The notes: generated from the sequence alone by a model not told the origin. Shown: positions 8,538 through 18,547, numbered from the stretch's first letter. The stretch is DNA of 64,000 nucleotides from Microbulbifer harenosus (GCF_005771435.1 NZ_VANI01000002.1:62001-126000), one strand, 5' to 3'. Made by a program: numbers and translations.

Positions 8538-9584
8538 TCAAATGGGCGCGTTACCGGTTGAATCGCGCACCAGCAGTTCCGGCACGAATTTCTTGGTAAT
8601 ACCCGCATCCCGGTTGGCAGATGCCGATTCCGAGGCGCCTTTGCTGCGCGCCTTGTTGAGCACCAAAGCCGCCGCGCAACGGGCAATTTCGTTGTTCGGC
8701 TGGTGGGCGGTGGTAAGTTTCGGCCAGGTCTGACGGGAGAAGGGGCTGTCTTCAAAACCGACAATAGATAGCTGTTCCGGAATCGCGATATGCATCAGGC
8801 GCGCGGCAAACAGCGCGCCCGCGGCCATTTCATCGTTACTGGCGAAGATGGCGGTGGGCGGGTTATCAATGCTCAGCAGCGCCTTGGCGCCCTCGACGCC
8901 GGAGTCAAAGGAGTATTCCCCGGGGATGATAAGTTGCGGGTCGATGGATATGCCCGCCTGCTGCAGTGCGCTCTTATAACCGTCGAGGCGGCCGTGGGTG
9001 GAAACGTGTTCTTCACCACCGCACAGAAAGCCGATGCGCCGGTGGCCGTGTTCGATCAGGTGCCTGGTGATGTCGTAGGACGCCGCAGCGTCATCCACCT
9101 GGATGCAATTCTCCTCGTCACCTGCGGCGGCGCCACTGGAGACAATACGCACATAATCGAGCCCGAGTTTTTTCACTTCGTCGATCACTGACTGGGTTTC
9201 AGAAAAGGGCGGGGTCAGCACCACGCCGGCTACTTTCGAGTGCTCCACCAGCGCGCGCAGCTCGTCGTTGACCTTGTCCGAACGGGAATCGCTAGGGTGA
9301 ATCAGCAGTTCGTAGCCCCGCGCCTTGCAGGTCTCGAGAATGCCGTTTTGCATGTCGATCACGTAATAGGCGTTGGGGTTGTCGTAGATCAGTGCAATGG
9401 TGTAGCTGCGGGTGCCCGCCAGATTGCGCGCCGCCAGGTTGGGCTGATAGTGGAGCTCCTCCACGGCGTCCATCACCTTCTTGCGCGTTGCCGGCCGCAC
9501 GGAGGGTTCGTTGTTGATGACCCGGGAAACGGTCTTGATCGACACCCCGGCCCTCGCGGCCACGTCGTTGATGGTGCTCTTCAT
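8538..9584 (-). CDS. nagR: LacI-family transcriptional regulator, probable NagR
   Basis: This 348-residue regulator has the LacI helix-turn-helix at residues 3-50 (TINDVAARAGVSIKTVSRVIN) with the hinge helix PNLAARNLAG, then a periplasmic-binding-like effector domain beginning SYTIALIYDNPN. It is convergent with the GlcNAc genes and close to four copies of a central-CG palindrome, so I infer it is the GlcNAc-responsive repressor NagR. The effector (probably GlcNAc-6-phosphate, as for other NagR) is not visible in sequence. The nearest palindrome to its own start is about 290 bases upstream, so autoregulation is uncertain. The C-terminal tail (KARSKGASESASANRD) is Ser/Ala rich. Confidence 0.82.
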   Translation of the reverse strand: MKSTINDVAARAGVSIKTVSRVINNEPSVRPATRKKVMDAVEELHYQPNLAARNLAGTRSYTIALIYDNPNAYYVIDMQNGILETCKARGYELLIHPSDSRSDKVNDELRALVEHSKVAGVVLTPPFSETQSVIDEVKKLGLDYVRIVSSGAAAGDEENCIQVDDAAASYDITRHLIEHGHRRIGFLCGGEEHVSTHGRLDGYKSALQQAGISIDPQLIIPGEYSFDSGVEGAKALLSIDNPPTAIFASNDEMAAGALFAARLMHIAIPEQLSIVGFEDSPFSRQTWPKLTTAHQPNNEIARCAAALVLNKARSKGASESASANRDAGITKKFVPELLVRDSTGNAPI

Positions 9585-9969
9585 GATCGGCTGTGTTCCT
9601 TTATCGGAGTTCCTAACACCGGAAATGCCGGATTTGATCCGTGTTTTATTCAGCCCGGCAGTTTACCCGGTTAGTGGCAGTGGGACGATGGCTTTGTGGT
9701 CACCGACCTCTCGGGGGCGCCTATTGGCAACTTCGCGACGTTTTGCCGCACGTTTTCAGTGGTTGGTCTTGTTTCGCCGCTGTGGAACCTGCTGTCGCGG
9801 CTTCCACTCAGATTTTGGAAGAAAACTACAAACCGGATTGGCTGTACTCGGATTTTATGTGTCGTTGGGGTTGGTTTGATAGCGCTGTCATCATGCTTCT
9901 GACTAATTGGCCGCAGATGCGGCAGCTGCGAGTGCGCGTGTTAAAAAGCGCCGGGCAGGAATAGTCGGT
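9585..9969. other. Intergenic region upstream of the pgi remnant
   Basis: This stretch holds the nagR promoter side and a NagR-type palindrome at 9877-9890. Overlapping short open frames on the plus strand (from about 9481 to 9964) give Trp/Arg-rich, unrecognisable proteins. They may contain further eroded sequence from the beginning of pgi, but I see no clear match before about 9970. Confidence 0.5.
9877..9890 (+). promoter_or_regulatory. Putative NagR operator upstream of the pgi remnant and edd operon
   Basis: TGATAGCGCTGTCA matches the palindromes at 3410, 18524 and 18548. It lies just before the decayed pgi gene and about 850 bases before edd, so it probably once controlled, and may still control, transcription running into the Entner-Doudoroff genes. 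Confidence 0.6.
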
Positions 9970-10625
9970 GTCTGCCTGGCTACGGCTGGCTCCGGGTTGA
10001 TAGACGCCGAGTTGGAGCGCTTGAAAGAGCTTGTAGTTTTACTACATAATGGCGACCTGAGTGGCTACAGTGGCAAATGGATCACCGATGTAGCCAATCT
10101 TGGCGCCGGTGGCTCCCATCTCGGGCCACGGACTGCCATTGAAGCGCTGCGTGCCCAGTGGATGGGCGATGTCGCAGTGCATTTTGTATCCATGTGGATG
10201 GAGCCCAGCTCACGGATGTGCTGGCCGGCCTGGATGCCGGATCCACAGTTTTTATCGTCTCACCCAAGACATTCACCACCGGTGAGGCGATGACCAGCGC
10301 GGTGAACTGGCAGCCAAGAGGCTGTCGCAAGAAGAAATAAAAAGGCTTACCCCGTTTAACCTACACAGGGGTGGAAAGCCAGATAACACCATACTCTTGA
10401 AGGAGTTGAGCCCCGGTCACTGGGAGCGCTAGTCACACTCTACGAGCACAAGGTTTTCGCCCAGGGTGTGATTCTGCAAATTTATTCCTTTGATCAGTGG
10501 GGAGTGGAACTGGGTAAAGGTCTGGGCAACAAATTCGGAGCCAAAACTGGCTTGCGGGGCGTTGGCCGGAGACGACGGCTCCACTGTCCAACTGATCGAA
10601 TACTACCGCCGGACAAACGGCGCGG
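9970..10625 (+). pseudogene. pgi: Degraded glucose-6-phosphate isomerase gene
   Basis: Three fragments of phosphoglucose isomerase can be read in different frames. The first (about 9975-10188) contains GYSGKWITDVANLGAGGS, close to the family sugar-binding motif ITDVVNIGIGGSDLGP. A frameshift near 10190 leads to VDGAQLTDVLAGLDAGSTVF and SPKTFTTGEAMTSA, matching the SKTFTT phosphate-binding region. The centre of the enzyme is then missing, and the next match (about 10415-10540) is [12 protein letters not shown] and [18 protein letters not shown], the family signature near the C-terminus, followed in yet another frame by [14 protein letters not shown]. The gene is thus shifted at least twice and lacks roughly the middle 40 percent. 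An intact pgi presumably lies elsewhere. Confidence 0.88.
10032..10046 (+). promoter_or_regulatory. HexR-like palindrome inside the pgi remnant
   Basis: TGTAGTTTTACTACA is a perfect 6-3-6 inverted repeat that fits the HexR consensus TGTARTNNNAYTACA known from zwf, edd and gap promoters in gammaproteobacteria. It lies in what was pgi coding sequence, about 700 bases before edd. Function is inference; no hexR gene is in the window. Confidence 0.4.
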
Positions 10626-10739
10626 TTACGTCCGCGGAGCTGCCTGAAGTAAGGGCGGCTGAGCCTGCTGGAGAACAGGCTTCTCTGCTGTCTTAGCAGG
10701 GGCGTATGGCGAGCTGATAAAAAACGAAGAGTTAGACAA

Positions 10740-12572
10740 ATGGCAAACAAATCAGTGGTAAACAGTCAGTTACAGGCGGTTACCGACAGGATCATCCGCC
10801 GCAGCGAAGAGACAAGGGCGAGGTACCTGGCTCAGGTTGAGCACGCCCAGGGCAAGGGCCGCGCGCGGCACAAGCTGTCTTGTGGCAACCTGGCGCACGC
10901 CATGGCGGCGTCCAGCGATCACGACAAGAACCTCATCGCTTCCGGCCAGGGACCAAACCTGGCCATCATCAATTCCTACAACGACATGCTGTCGGCGCAC
11001 CAGCCGTACGGTGTCTATCCGGAAATGCTCAAGGCGGAAGCCCTGCGCAATGGCGCGACCGCCCAGGTCGCCGGCGGTGTGCCCGCTATGTGTGACGGCG
11101 TCACCCAGGGCCAGCCGGGTATGGAGTTGTCCCTGTTTTCCCGCGATGTGATCGCCATGGCCACGGCCATTTCCCTGTCCCACGATATGTTCGACGGCAG
11201 CATGTACCTGGGCATTTGCGACAAAATCGTGCCCGGGCTGGTTATCGGAGCACTGTCGTTCGGCCACTTGCCCGCCATGTTTGTTCCTGCAGGCCCTATG
11301 CCAACCGGTCTCGCCAACGCGGAAAAAGTCCGTGTTCGCCAGCTGTATGCGGAAGGTAAAGTCGGACGCAAGGAACTGCTGGAAGCCGAAAGCGCCTCCT
11401 ATCACAGCGCTGGTACCTGCACTTTCTACGGCACGGCCAACAGCAACCAGATGCTGGTGGAAATCATGGGCCTGCAGCTGCCGGGCAGCTCCTTTGTCAA
11501 CCCGGGTACCGAACTGCGCGACGCCCTGAACAAGGCGGCGGTAAAACAGCTGGTGCAGATTACAGAGCCCAGCAGCTACACCCCGATTGCGAAAATTCTT
11601 ACCGAAAAAGCCTTCGTCAACGGCATTGTCGGTCTGCACGCGACCGGTGGCTCTACCAACCACACCATGCACCTGATTGCGATGGCGCGCGCCGCGGGTA
11701 TTCAGATTACCTGGCAGGACATGGCGGAGCTTTCCGAGATCGTGCCGCTGCTGTGCCACGTGTATCCGAACGGCACAGCCGACATCAACCATTTCGCCGC
11801 TGCCGGCGGAATGCAGTTCCTGATCCGCGAACTGTTGGGTGCCGGTCTGTTGCACGGTGATGTGAGCACGGTGCTCGGCGATTCCGGTCTTGAACCCTAC
11901 ACCTACGATCCCTTCCTCAATGAAGACAAGGACGGCGTGGTGTGGCGCCCGACGGCGGAGGAATCCGGCAATCCGGACGTTATCCGCCCAGCCAGCGATC
12001 CATTCTCCAGCCACGGTGGCCTGCAATTGCTGCAGGGCAACGTCGGCAACAGCGTGATCAAGGTATCCGCGCTGAAAACCCCGCAGCTGAAAGTTACTGC
12101 GCCGGCAGTGGTGTTCAACAGCCAGGACGACATGCTCGCTGCGTTCAAGGCCGGTGAACTGGAAAAAGATTTTGTTGCAGTCGTGCGCTTCCAGGGGCCC
12201 CAGGCCAACGGTATGCCGGAGCTGCACAAGCTGACACCGTCGCTCGGCGTGTTGCAGGACCGCGGCTTCAAGGTGGCACTGGTCACTGATGGCCGCATGT
12301 CCGGAGCCTCAGGCAAGGTGCCGGCCGCGATCCACCTGTCTCCGGAAGCATTGGAGGGCGGTGTGATTGCGAAAATTCAGGATGGCGACCTCATCGAACT
12401 GGATGCGGATGCCGGTGTTCTCAAAGTCCACGTAAGTGATGAAGAGCTGGCGGCGCGACCGTTGGCGGAGTGCGATTTGTCCGGCAATGCCATCGGTATG
12501 GGCCGCGACCTGTTCACCAATATGCGCAAGCTCGCGAGCGGCGCGGAAACCGGTGCAAGCATTCTTTTTTAA
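10740..12572 (+). CDS. edd: Phosphogluconate dehydratase (6-phosphogluconate dehydratase)
   Basis: This 610-residue IlvD/Edd-family iron-sulfur dehydratase converts 6-phosphogluconate to 2-keto-3-deoxy-6-phosphogluconate (KDPG). Visible family features include [15 protein letters not shown] near residue 45, [29 protein letters not shown], the cysteine in [10 protein letters not shown] and [15 protein letters not shown]. The C-terminal half contains [23 protein letters not shown]. The length fits Edd (about 600) rather than IlvD. It begins the edd-zwf-pgl-eda-gap-pyk series, 44 bases after the last stop in the pgi remnant. The upstream ribosome binding site (GAAGAG) is weak. Confidence 0.95.
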   Translation: MANKSVVNSQLQAVTDRIIRRSEETRARYLAQVEHAQGKGRARHKLSCGNLAHAMAASSDHDKNLIASGQGPNLAIINSYNDMLSAHQPYGVYPEMLKAEALRNGATAQVAGGVPAMCDGVTQGQPGMELSLFSRDVIAMATAISLSHDMFDGSMYLGICDKIVPGLVIGALSFGHLPAMFVPAGPMPTGLANAEKVRVRQLYAEGKVGRKELLEAESASYHSAGTCTFYGTANSNQMLVEIMGLQLPGSSFVNPGTELRDALNKAAVKQLVQITEPSSYTPIAKILTEKAFVNGIVGLHATGGSTNHTMHLIAMARAAGIQITWQDMAELSEIVPLLCHVYPNGTADINHFAAAGGMQFLIRELLGAGLLHGDVSTVLGDSGLEPYTYDPFLNEDKDGVVWRPTAEESGNPDVIRPASDPFSSHGGLQLLQGNVGNSVIKVSALKTPQLKVTAPAVVFNSQDDMLAAFKAGELEKDFVAVVRFQGPQANGMPELHKLTPSLGVLQDRGFKVALVTDGRMSGASGKVPAAIHLSPEALEGGVIAKIQDGDLIELDADAGVLKVHVSDEELAARPLAECDLSGNAIGMGRDLFTNMRKLASGAETGASILF

Positions 12573-12632
12573 CCGAATTCGGCGGGCAGGGATCAAAGCC
12601 TGGGCCCGCGTTACCGTTTGAGAGCAATTGCA

Positions 12633-14090
12633 ATGGCTAATTCATTTGACATGGTACTGTTTGGTGGCGGCGGAGATTTGTCGCTGCGTAAACTGATTCC
12701 GGCTCTTTACCGCGCTTTCATCGAAGGTGGCCTGAACAAAGATACGCGTATTCTGCCGGTGGTGCGCCGCCAGGAAGATGCTGATTCCTACATCAAAACC
12801 GCCCAGCAGGCGTTGAAAACCCATCTGCGCGATGGCGAGTACAACGAGAAAAGCTGGAAAGAATTCAGCCCTATGCTGCGCGCGGTGTCTCTGGATATTT
12901 CCAAGCCGGACGAGCAGTGGGATCTGCTGATTGATCTGCTCGGCAACGATACCTCACGCACGCGCCTGTTTTATCTGGCGATTCCTCCGGCTGTGTTCGG
13001 TCCGTGTTGCGAAAATCTCTCCATCAAGGGATTGATCCACGAAAACTCCCGTGTAGTGGTGGAAAAGCCCCTGGGCTACAACGCCAAGACCTCCGACGAA
13101 ATCAACAGCAAGATTGCCGAGTATTTTCCGGAAGAAAGTATTTTCCGTATCGACCACTATCTGGGTAAAGAAACCGTTCAGAACCTGCTGGCGCTGCGCT
13201 TCAGTAACGTGCTGTTTGAACGTCTGTGGGACGCGAAAACTATCGACCACATCCAGATCAGCATTGCGGAAACCGTGGGCCTGGAAGGCCGCGCGGGTTT
13301 TTACGACGACACCGGTGCGCTGCGCGACATGGTACAGAACCACTTGTTGCAGCTGTTGTGTTTGATCGCGATGGAATCCCCCAACAGCATGTCCGCGCGC
13401 AATATCCGCTCGGAAAAAATCAAAGTGCTGGAAGCGCTGCGTCCGCTGGTGGGTAAGGACGTCGACAAAAATATCGTGCGCGGCCAGTACGTGGCCGGTG
13501 GCCTCGGCAAGGAGCTGGTCCCGGGCTATCTGGAAGAGTTGAAGGCGCCAAACAGTACCACCGAAACGTTTGTCGCTATCCGTGCGCATATCGACAACTG
13601 GCGCTGGACCGGCGTGCCGTTTTATCTGCGCACCGGCAAACGCATGGAAAAACGCTGTGCGGAAATCGTGATCCAGTACAAAAAGGTTTCTCACAGTGTT
13701 TACCAGCCAGAAGCGGGCGAAGTACTTCCGAACCGCTTGGTGATTCGTCTGCAGCCGGAAGAGAGCATCAAGCTGGTGTTGATGGCGAAGAAAATGGACA
13801 GCCTCACCATGGAGCTGCAACCGGTGGAGCTGAACCTGTCGCTGTCCGACACCTACGACAGCTTCAAGAGTGACGCCTACAAACGCCTGATGCTGGATGC
13901 CGCAGCCAATAATTCCGCGCTGTTTATTCACCGCGAAGAAGTGGCGGCTGCCTGGGCCTGGGTCGACCCGATCATCGATCACTGGCGCGATACCAGCAAC
14001 CAGCCGCAACTCTACCGCGCAGGTACCTGGGGGCCACAGGCTTCCAACCACCTGCTGGCGGAAAACGGGCACCACTGGTTCAACCCCTGA
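12633..14090 (+). CDS. zwf: Glucose-6-phosphate 1-dehydrogenase
   Basis: This 485-residue enzyme oxidises glucose-6-phosphate to 6-phosphogluconolactone. The dinucleotide fold starts with LFGGGGDLSLRKLIPALY, and the active-site sequence RIDHYLGKE lies near residue 175. The conserved VPFYLRTGKRM also appears. I start at the ATG at 12633; an upstream TTG at 12618 would add five residues. The gene follows edd by 60 bases and precedes pgl by 48, so an operon is likely. Confidence 0.95.
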   Translation: MANSFDMVLFGGGGDLSLRKLIPALYRAFIEGGLNKDTRILPVVRRQEDADSYIKTAQQALKTHLRDGEYNEKSWKEFSPMLRAVSLDISKPDEQWDLLIDLLGNDTSRTRLFYLAIPPAVFGPCCENLSIKGLIHENSRVVVEKPLGYNAKTSDEINSKIAEYFPEESIFRIDHYLGKETVQNLLALRFSNVLFERLWDAKTIDHIQISIAETVGLEGRAGFYDDTGALRDMVQNHLLQLLCLIAMESPNSMSARNIRSEKIKVLEALRPLVGKDVDKNIVRGQYVAGGLGKELVPGYLEELKAPNSTTETFVAIRAHIDNWRWTGVPFYLRTGKRMEKRCAEIVIQYKKVSHSVYQPEAGEVLPNRLVIRLQPEESIKLVLMAKKMDSLTMELQPVELNLSLSDTYDSFKSDAYKRLMLDAAANNSALFIHREEVAAAWAWVDPIIDHWRDTSNQPQLYRAGTWGPQASNHLLAENGHHWFNP

Positions 14091-14138
14091 ACGGGCGTCG
14101 GTGGATAACGGTTACGAGTAACAAACGGTCTCAAAGAC

Positions 14139-14849
14139 ATGGTCGAAGAAAAATTTTTTGCAGACAGGGAGCGACTCACACTGGCGCTTGCCAATGAATG
14201 TGCCGCGGCGCTGCACTCCGGTATCAAGGCCAACGGCCAGGCGACGTTTCTGGTGAGCGGTGGCAGTTCGCCAGAGCCGGTTTACCGGGAGCTGTCACGC
14301 CGCCCGCTGCCCTGGCAGCAGGTCAATGTGGCACTGGTGGACGAGCGCTGGGTGGAAAAGGATGAAGCGGGCAGTAATTTCGCGTTTATCACCAACAGCC
14401 TTTTGCAGAACGAAGCTGCCAAGGCACCGTGCCTGGGAATGAAAAACGGAGCGGCCACACCGGCGGAGGGTGAGGCGGAGTGCGAGCGTGCATTTCAGGA
14501 GTTACCGCGCCCCTTCGATGTGTGTGTACTGGGCATGGGCAACGATGGACATACCGCGTCGTTCTTTCCTTACGCAGAGGGACTCCGGGAAGCTCTGGAT
14601 CCAAAGTCTGAAAAATTGTGCAAGGCCATCACCGCCAAACAGAGTGCTGTCACCGGCCCGCACACCGAGCGTATGACGCTCACGCTTGCCGCGATTTTGC
14701 AGGCGAAAGAAATCAAATTGCTGATCACCGGAGAAGAAAAGCTCAAGGTCTATCGCCAGGCACTGCTAGGGGATGATGAGAGTGAAATGCCGGTGCGCAG
14801 TATTCTCAAGCAGAGACTGAAACCGGTCACTGTGTATTGGGCTCCCTGA
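14139..14849 (+). CDS. pgl: 6-phosphogluconolactonase
   Basis: This 236-residue protein of the SOL/DevB type hydrolyses 6-phosphogluconolactone. Recognisable stretches are FLVSGGSSPEPVYRELS, the VNVALVDERWV strand and the catalytic region VLGMGNDGHTASFFP. It lies between zwf and eda on the same strand, the standard position in Entner-Doudoroff operons. Length is normal for the family. Confidence 0.93.
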   Translation: MVEEKFFADRERLTLALANECAAALHSGIKANGQATFLVSGGSSPEPVYRELSRRPLPWQQVNVALVDERWVEKDEAGSNFAFITNSLLQNEAAKAPCLGMKNGAATPAEGEAECERAFQELPRPFDVCVLGMGNDGHTASFFPYAEGLREALDPKSEKLCKAITAKQSAVTGPHTERMTLTLAAILQAKEIKLLITGEEKLKVYRQALLGDDESEMPVRSILKQRLKPVTVYWAP

Positions 14850-14932
14850 TGTTCCGGCCGCCGGCGGCCCTAAAGGGAACTGGCTGAAGAGCCTGTGAAT
14901 AGTTAGGAAATACAGAGTTTTAGGAATTCGCA

Positions 14933-15562
14933 ATGCAAGAGTCTCTCGTACCCGTATTGGAACAGGCTGGCGTAGTCCCGGTACTGGTTATCGACAACGT
15001 CAGCGACGCACTGCCGCTGGCACAGGCGCTGGTCGAAGGTGGCCTTAACGTGCTGGAGGTCACCCTGCGCACCGAAGCCGCACTGGCCGCGGTAGAGGAA
15101 ATTGCCAAGCACCTGCCGGATGCCCATGTGGGCACCGGTACTGTGCTGAATGCCGCCGATATCCGCCGCTCTGTGGATGCGGGTGCGACCTTCATGGTGA
15201 GCCCGGGCGCTACGGAAGCGCTGCTGGATGCCGCCGATGGCGTGAAGGTGCCGCTTCTGCCGGGGGCAGCCAACCCGTCGGAAGTCATGCGCTTGCTGGA
15301 GCGCGGCTACCACTACCAGAAGTTTTTCCCGGCAGAGGCTGCCGGCGGTGTGCCGATGCTGAAGTCCATCGGCGGCCCGCTCGCACAGGTGAAGTTCTGC
15401 CCCACCGGCGGTGTCAGCCCGGGCAATGCCAAGGATTACCTGTCGCTTTCCAATGTGGTTTGTGTGGGTGGTTCCTGGATGGCTTCGTCGAAGCTGGTGG
15501 CGGAAAAGAATTGGGCGGAAATTACCCGTCTGGCCAGAGAGGCCGCGCTGCTGAAGGGCTGA
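14933..15562 (+). CDS. eda: KDPG aldolase (2-dehydro-3-deoxy-phosphogluconate aldolase)
   Basis: This 209-residue class I aldolase splits KDPG into pyruvate and glyceraldehyde-3-phosphate. The Glu of LEVTLRT and the Schiff-base lysine in YQKFFPAEAAGG match the Eda active site, and FCPTGGVSPGN forms the phosphate loop. It completes the Entner-Doudoroff pathway begun by zwf-pgl-edd. The gap to pgl is 83 bases. A bifunctional hydroxyketoglutarate aldolase activity is usual in this family. Confidence 0.95.
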   Translation: MQESLVPVLEQAGVVPVLVIDNVSDALPLAQALVEGGLNVLEVTLRTEAALAAVEEIAKHLPDAHVGTGTVLNAADIRRSVDAGATFMVSPGATEALLDAADGVKVPLLPGAANPSEVMRLLERGYHYQKFFPAEAAGGVPMLKSIGGPLAQVKFCPTGGVSPGNAKDYLSLSNVVCVGGSWMASSKLVAEKNWAEITRLAREAALLKG

Positions 15563-15688
15563 ATCAAAATCAGGTTTCGGCAAAAAGCGATTTTATTGCG
15601 TAGTGAGTACTGCAGCGTGCGGGGGGGAGTACACCCGTCGCTGGAAGACAAAAATTCATAAACTTAAAGACACAGAGGGTGTAGCGAT

Positions 15689-16702
15689 ATGAAACTCAGA
15701 ATTGCTATCAACGGATATGGACGCATCGGCCGCAACGTAACCCGCGCGATCTATGAGTCCGGCTACAACGACCGCATCCAGCTGGTTGCCATCAATGATC
15801 TGGCGCCGGTGGAAGCCAATGCGCACCTGACCCGCTTCGACACCGTGCACGGTCGCTTCAATACCGAAGTTTCCGTCGACGGCGAAAACCTGGTTATCGG
15901 TGGTGACACCATCAAGGTCTGTCAGGAGCGCAATCCGGCCAACCTGCCGTGGGCGGAGCTGAAGGTAGATCTGGTACTGGAGTGTACCGGCCTGTTCACC
16001 GACAAGGCGGCGGCCGCCCAGCACATGCAGGCTGGCGCCAAAGCGGTGCTGATTTCCGCTCCATCCAAAGACGCGGACCTGACCGTGGTTTACGGTGTGA
16101 ACGACGACAAGCTCACCGCCGAACACAAAGTGGTTTCCAACGCATCCTGCACCACCAACTGCCTGGCACCGGTTGCCAAGGTGTTGAACGATGCGATCGG
16201 TATCGAGCGCGGCTTCATGACCACCGTGCACGCCTACACCAACGACCAGAACACCCAGGACGCCGTGCACAAGGATATCTACCGTGCGCGCGCTGCCGCC
16301 GACAACATGATCCCCACCAAGACCGGCGCCGCCGCAGCGGTAGGCCTGGTCCTTCCGGAGCTGCAAGGCAAACTGGACGGCATGGCGGTACGTGTACCGG
16401 TGAATAATGTTTCTTTGGTGGACTGCCAGTTCATTGCCAGCCGCGATACCACCGCAGAAGAAATCAACGCGATCATGAACGACGCTGCCGGCACCATCAA
16501 AGGTGGCGTACTGTCATTCTGCAACCAGCCGCTGGTATCTGTGGATTTCAACCACACCACCGCGTCCAGCCACTTTGATGCCAACCACACCCGCGTGAAC
16601 GGCAACCTGGTGAAAGTGATGGCCTGGTACGACAACGAGTGGGGTTTCTCTCACCGTATGCTCGACACCAGCCTGGCGATGGCAAAGGCGCAGGGCCTGT
16701 AA
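15689..16702 (+). CDS. gap: Glyceraldehyde-3-phosphate dehydrogenase, type I
   Basis: This 337-residue enzyme has the NAD-binding start [10 protein letters not shown] and the catalytic cysteine in [12 protein letters not shown]. The stretch [20 protein letters not shown] resembles the Pseudomonas GAPDH encoded in the hex regulon rather than E. coli GapA. It therefore probably acts in oxidation of the glyceraldehyde-3-phosphate produced by Eda next door. A role as erythrose-4-phosphate dehydrogenase (Epd) cannot be excluded from motifs alone. It lies 126 bases after eda, enough for its own promoter. Confidence 0.93.
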   Translation: MKLRIAINGYGRIGRNVTRAIYESGYNDRIQLVAINDLAPVEANAHLTRFDTVHGRFNTEVSVDGENLVIGGDTIKVCQERNPANLPWAELKVDLVLECTGLFTDKAAAAQHMQAGAKAVLISAPSKDADLTVVYGVNDDKLTAEHKVVSNASCTTNCLAPVAKVLNDAIGIERGFMTTVHAYTNDQNTQDAVHKDIYRARAAADNMIPTKTGAAAAVGLVLPELQGKLDGMAVRVPVNNVSLVDCQFIASRDTTAEEINAIMNDAAGTIKGGVLSFCNQPLVSVDFNHTTASSHFDANHTRVNGNLVKVMAWYDNEWGFSHRMLDTSLAMAKAQGL

Positions 16703-16829
16703 TTTGAACTGATGGCGAAAATGCTATCTCACCGGATCGGGCGCAATGCCCGCTCCGGTTTTCCTGCTTCGACAGGCAGCCTGCGATAAGAAACGTCTCA
16801 CATCCCACTCAAAAACAAATACTGCAAAT

Positions 16830-18266
16830 ATGATTCGCCATACAAAAATTGTTGCCACACTCGGCCCGGGCACCGACAAGCCGCGTGTAATTGACGAGAT
16901 TATCCGCGCCGGCGTTAACGTCGTGCGCCTGAACTTTTCCCACGGCAGTGCCGACGATCACCGCAAGCGCGTGTCGGAAGTGCGCCGCGCTGCCGCCGAG
17001 CAAAACAAGCTGGTAGCTATTCTCGGCGACCTGCAGGGGCCGAAAATCCGTATCGCCCGTTTTGCTGAAGGCAGTATTTTTCTTGAGAACAATGCCGAGT
17101 TCACCCTCGACGCCGACTGCCCCAAAGAGGGCGGTAACCAGCAGCGCGTGGGCGTGGACTACCCGTCACTGATTGCCGACTGCAAACCCGGCAACATCCT
17201 GCTGCTGGATGATGGCAAAATCCGCCTGGAAGTTACCGGTGGCACCAACAGTAAATTGTTCTGCCGCGTGCTGCAGGGCGGCAAGCTGTCCAACAACAAA
17301 GGTATTAATCTTTTGGGTGGCGGTCTTTCTGCACCGGCGCTGACGGAAAAAGACTACGAAGACATCAAGCTCGCTGCCGAGCTGGAAGTGGATTTCCTTG
17401 CAGTGAGCTTCCCGCGCAGTGGCGAAGACCTGGAAATCGCGCGCAGGGCAATGCGCGAAGCCGGCAGCAACGCGGCCATCGTCGCCAAGGTCGAGCGCGC
17501 CGAGGCCGTTGAGAACGATGAGCAGATGGACGACATCGTTCTCGCGTCTGATGTCATCATGGTGGCCCGCGGCGACCTGGGTGTGGAGATTGGTGATGCG
17601 GCACTGGTTGGTGTACAGAAAAAGCTGATCAACCGCGCCAATGCCCTGAACCGCGGCGTGATTACCGCCACCCAGATGATGGAATCCATGATCACCAACC
17701 CGACACCGACCCGCGCGGAAGTGATGGACGTGGCCAATGCGGTGCTGGATGGCACAGACGCGGTCATGCTGTCAGCCGAAACCGCCGCCGGCGATTTCCC
17801 GGTGGCCGCGGTGGAGTCTATGGCGCAGATCGTGGTGGGTGCGGAGCAATATCTGGGTACCACCAACCGCCCGGCGCCCGCGCGTTCCGGTTCGGAAAGC
17901 ATCGACACCGTAATCGCCCAGGCCGCCATCGAATCCGCTGCGCGCGTGGAGAACCTGTGTGCGGTTGCGGCGCTGACCGAGTCCGGTCGCACCCCGCGGA
18001 TTATGTCCCGCGCCACTACCCAGCTGCCGATCTATGCCCTGACTCGCCATCCACAAGTGGCGCGCCAGCTGGTGCTGTTGCGCGGCGTCGAGCCCATCGA
18101 GTTCGACCCGGCATCCGTACCCCTCGGCCACCTGACCGATGCCATTACCGAGGTTCTCGGTTCCCGCATCGAGCTCAAGAAGGGCCAGCGCATCCTGATC
18201 ACCCAGGGCGAGCGCCTGAACATGGGGGGCGGCACCAGCTCCATGCGGATCAAGGAAATTGAGTAA
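16830..18266 (+). CDS. pyk: Pyruvate kinase
   Basis: From the ATG at 16830 the protein has 478 residues. It begins IRHTKIVATLGPGTD, as pyruvate kinases do, and carries RLNFSHGSADDH, the signature region VARGDLGVEIGDA and ATQMMESMI. The C-terminal third is the usual PK regulatory domain. It makes ATP and pyruvate at the end of the lower glycolytic route fed by gap. An upstream in-frame ATG at 16746 would add 28 residues unlike the family, so I rejected it. A long inverted repeat follows the gene. Confidence 0.95.
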   Translation: MIRHTKIVATLGPGTDKPRVIDEIIRAGVNVVRLNFSHGSADDHRKRVSEVRRAAAEQNKLVAILGDLQGPKIRIARFAEGSIFLENNAEFTLDADCPKEGGNQQRVGVDYPSLIADCKPGNILLLDDGKIRLEVTGGTNSKLFCRVLQGGKLSNNKGINLLGGGLSAPALTEKDYEDIKLAAELEVDFLAVSFPRSGEDLEIARRAMREAGSNAAIVAKVERAEAVENDEQMDDIVLASDVIMVARGDLGVEIGDAALVGVQKKLINRANALNRGVITATQMMESMITNPTPTRAEVMDVANAVLDGTDAVMLSAETAAGDFPVAAVESMAQIVVGAEQYLGTTNRPAPARSGSESIDTVIAQAAIESAARVENLCAVAALTESGRTPRIMSRATTQLPIYALTRHPQVARQLVLLRGVEPIEFDPASVPLGHLTDAITEVLGSRIELKKGQRILITQGERLNMGGGTSSMRIKEIE

Positions 18267-18291
18267 TCCTCGACGCATGTGAATGGAATCC

Positions 18292-18319
18292 GGCACTCCT
18301 GGCCTGCGCTGGGAGTGCC
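18292..18319. terminator. Stem-loop after pyk, possible terminator
   Basis: GGCACTCC and GGAGTGCC pair over a 12-base loop 26 bases after the pyk stop. There is no T-run, so if this ends transcription it may need Rho or be only a transcript stabiliser. Confidence 0.4.
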
Positions 18320-18523
18320 GCGTGTGCCGGCCAGGACTCCGTTTTCGACGAGACCAGGCACTGATCATTTTTTGTTCTCTAAGGCGCTGAGCGCCAGCGT
18401 GCATCCTCTTTGACCTGTCAGTTAAGACAGGTTTCTTGCGTGATTACCGGTAAACTCGCCGGATATTTCCACATTTCCGCTGTAGCTTTTTCCCGACATT
18501 GTGTGTATTGTCGGTCGTGAGAA

Positions 18524-18537
18524 TGACAGCGCTATCA
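18524..18537 (+). promoter_or_regulatory. Putative NagR operator 1 upstream of the TonB-dependent receptor
   Basis: TGACAGCGCTATCA, in the context GAATGACAGCGCTATCAT, is one of two identical copies 24 bases apart before the receptor gene. The tandem arrangement argues for cooperative binding by a dimeric LacI-type regulator. Confidence 0.7.
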
Positions 18538-18547
18538 TAGGTTTGAA

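Noticed and set aside
9641..9964. Trp-rich open frames before the pgi remnant
   Set aside because: Several overlapping frames of similar length occur here, none resembles a known family and none has a good start; probably non-coding or too eroded to name.
15594..15610. Partial palindrome GTAGTGAGTACTGC upstream of gap as a second HexR site
   Set aside because: The half-sites do not fit the 6-3-6 spacing of HexR and the arms mismatch.
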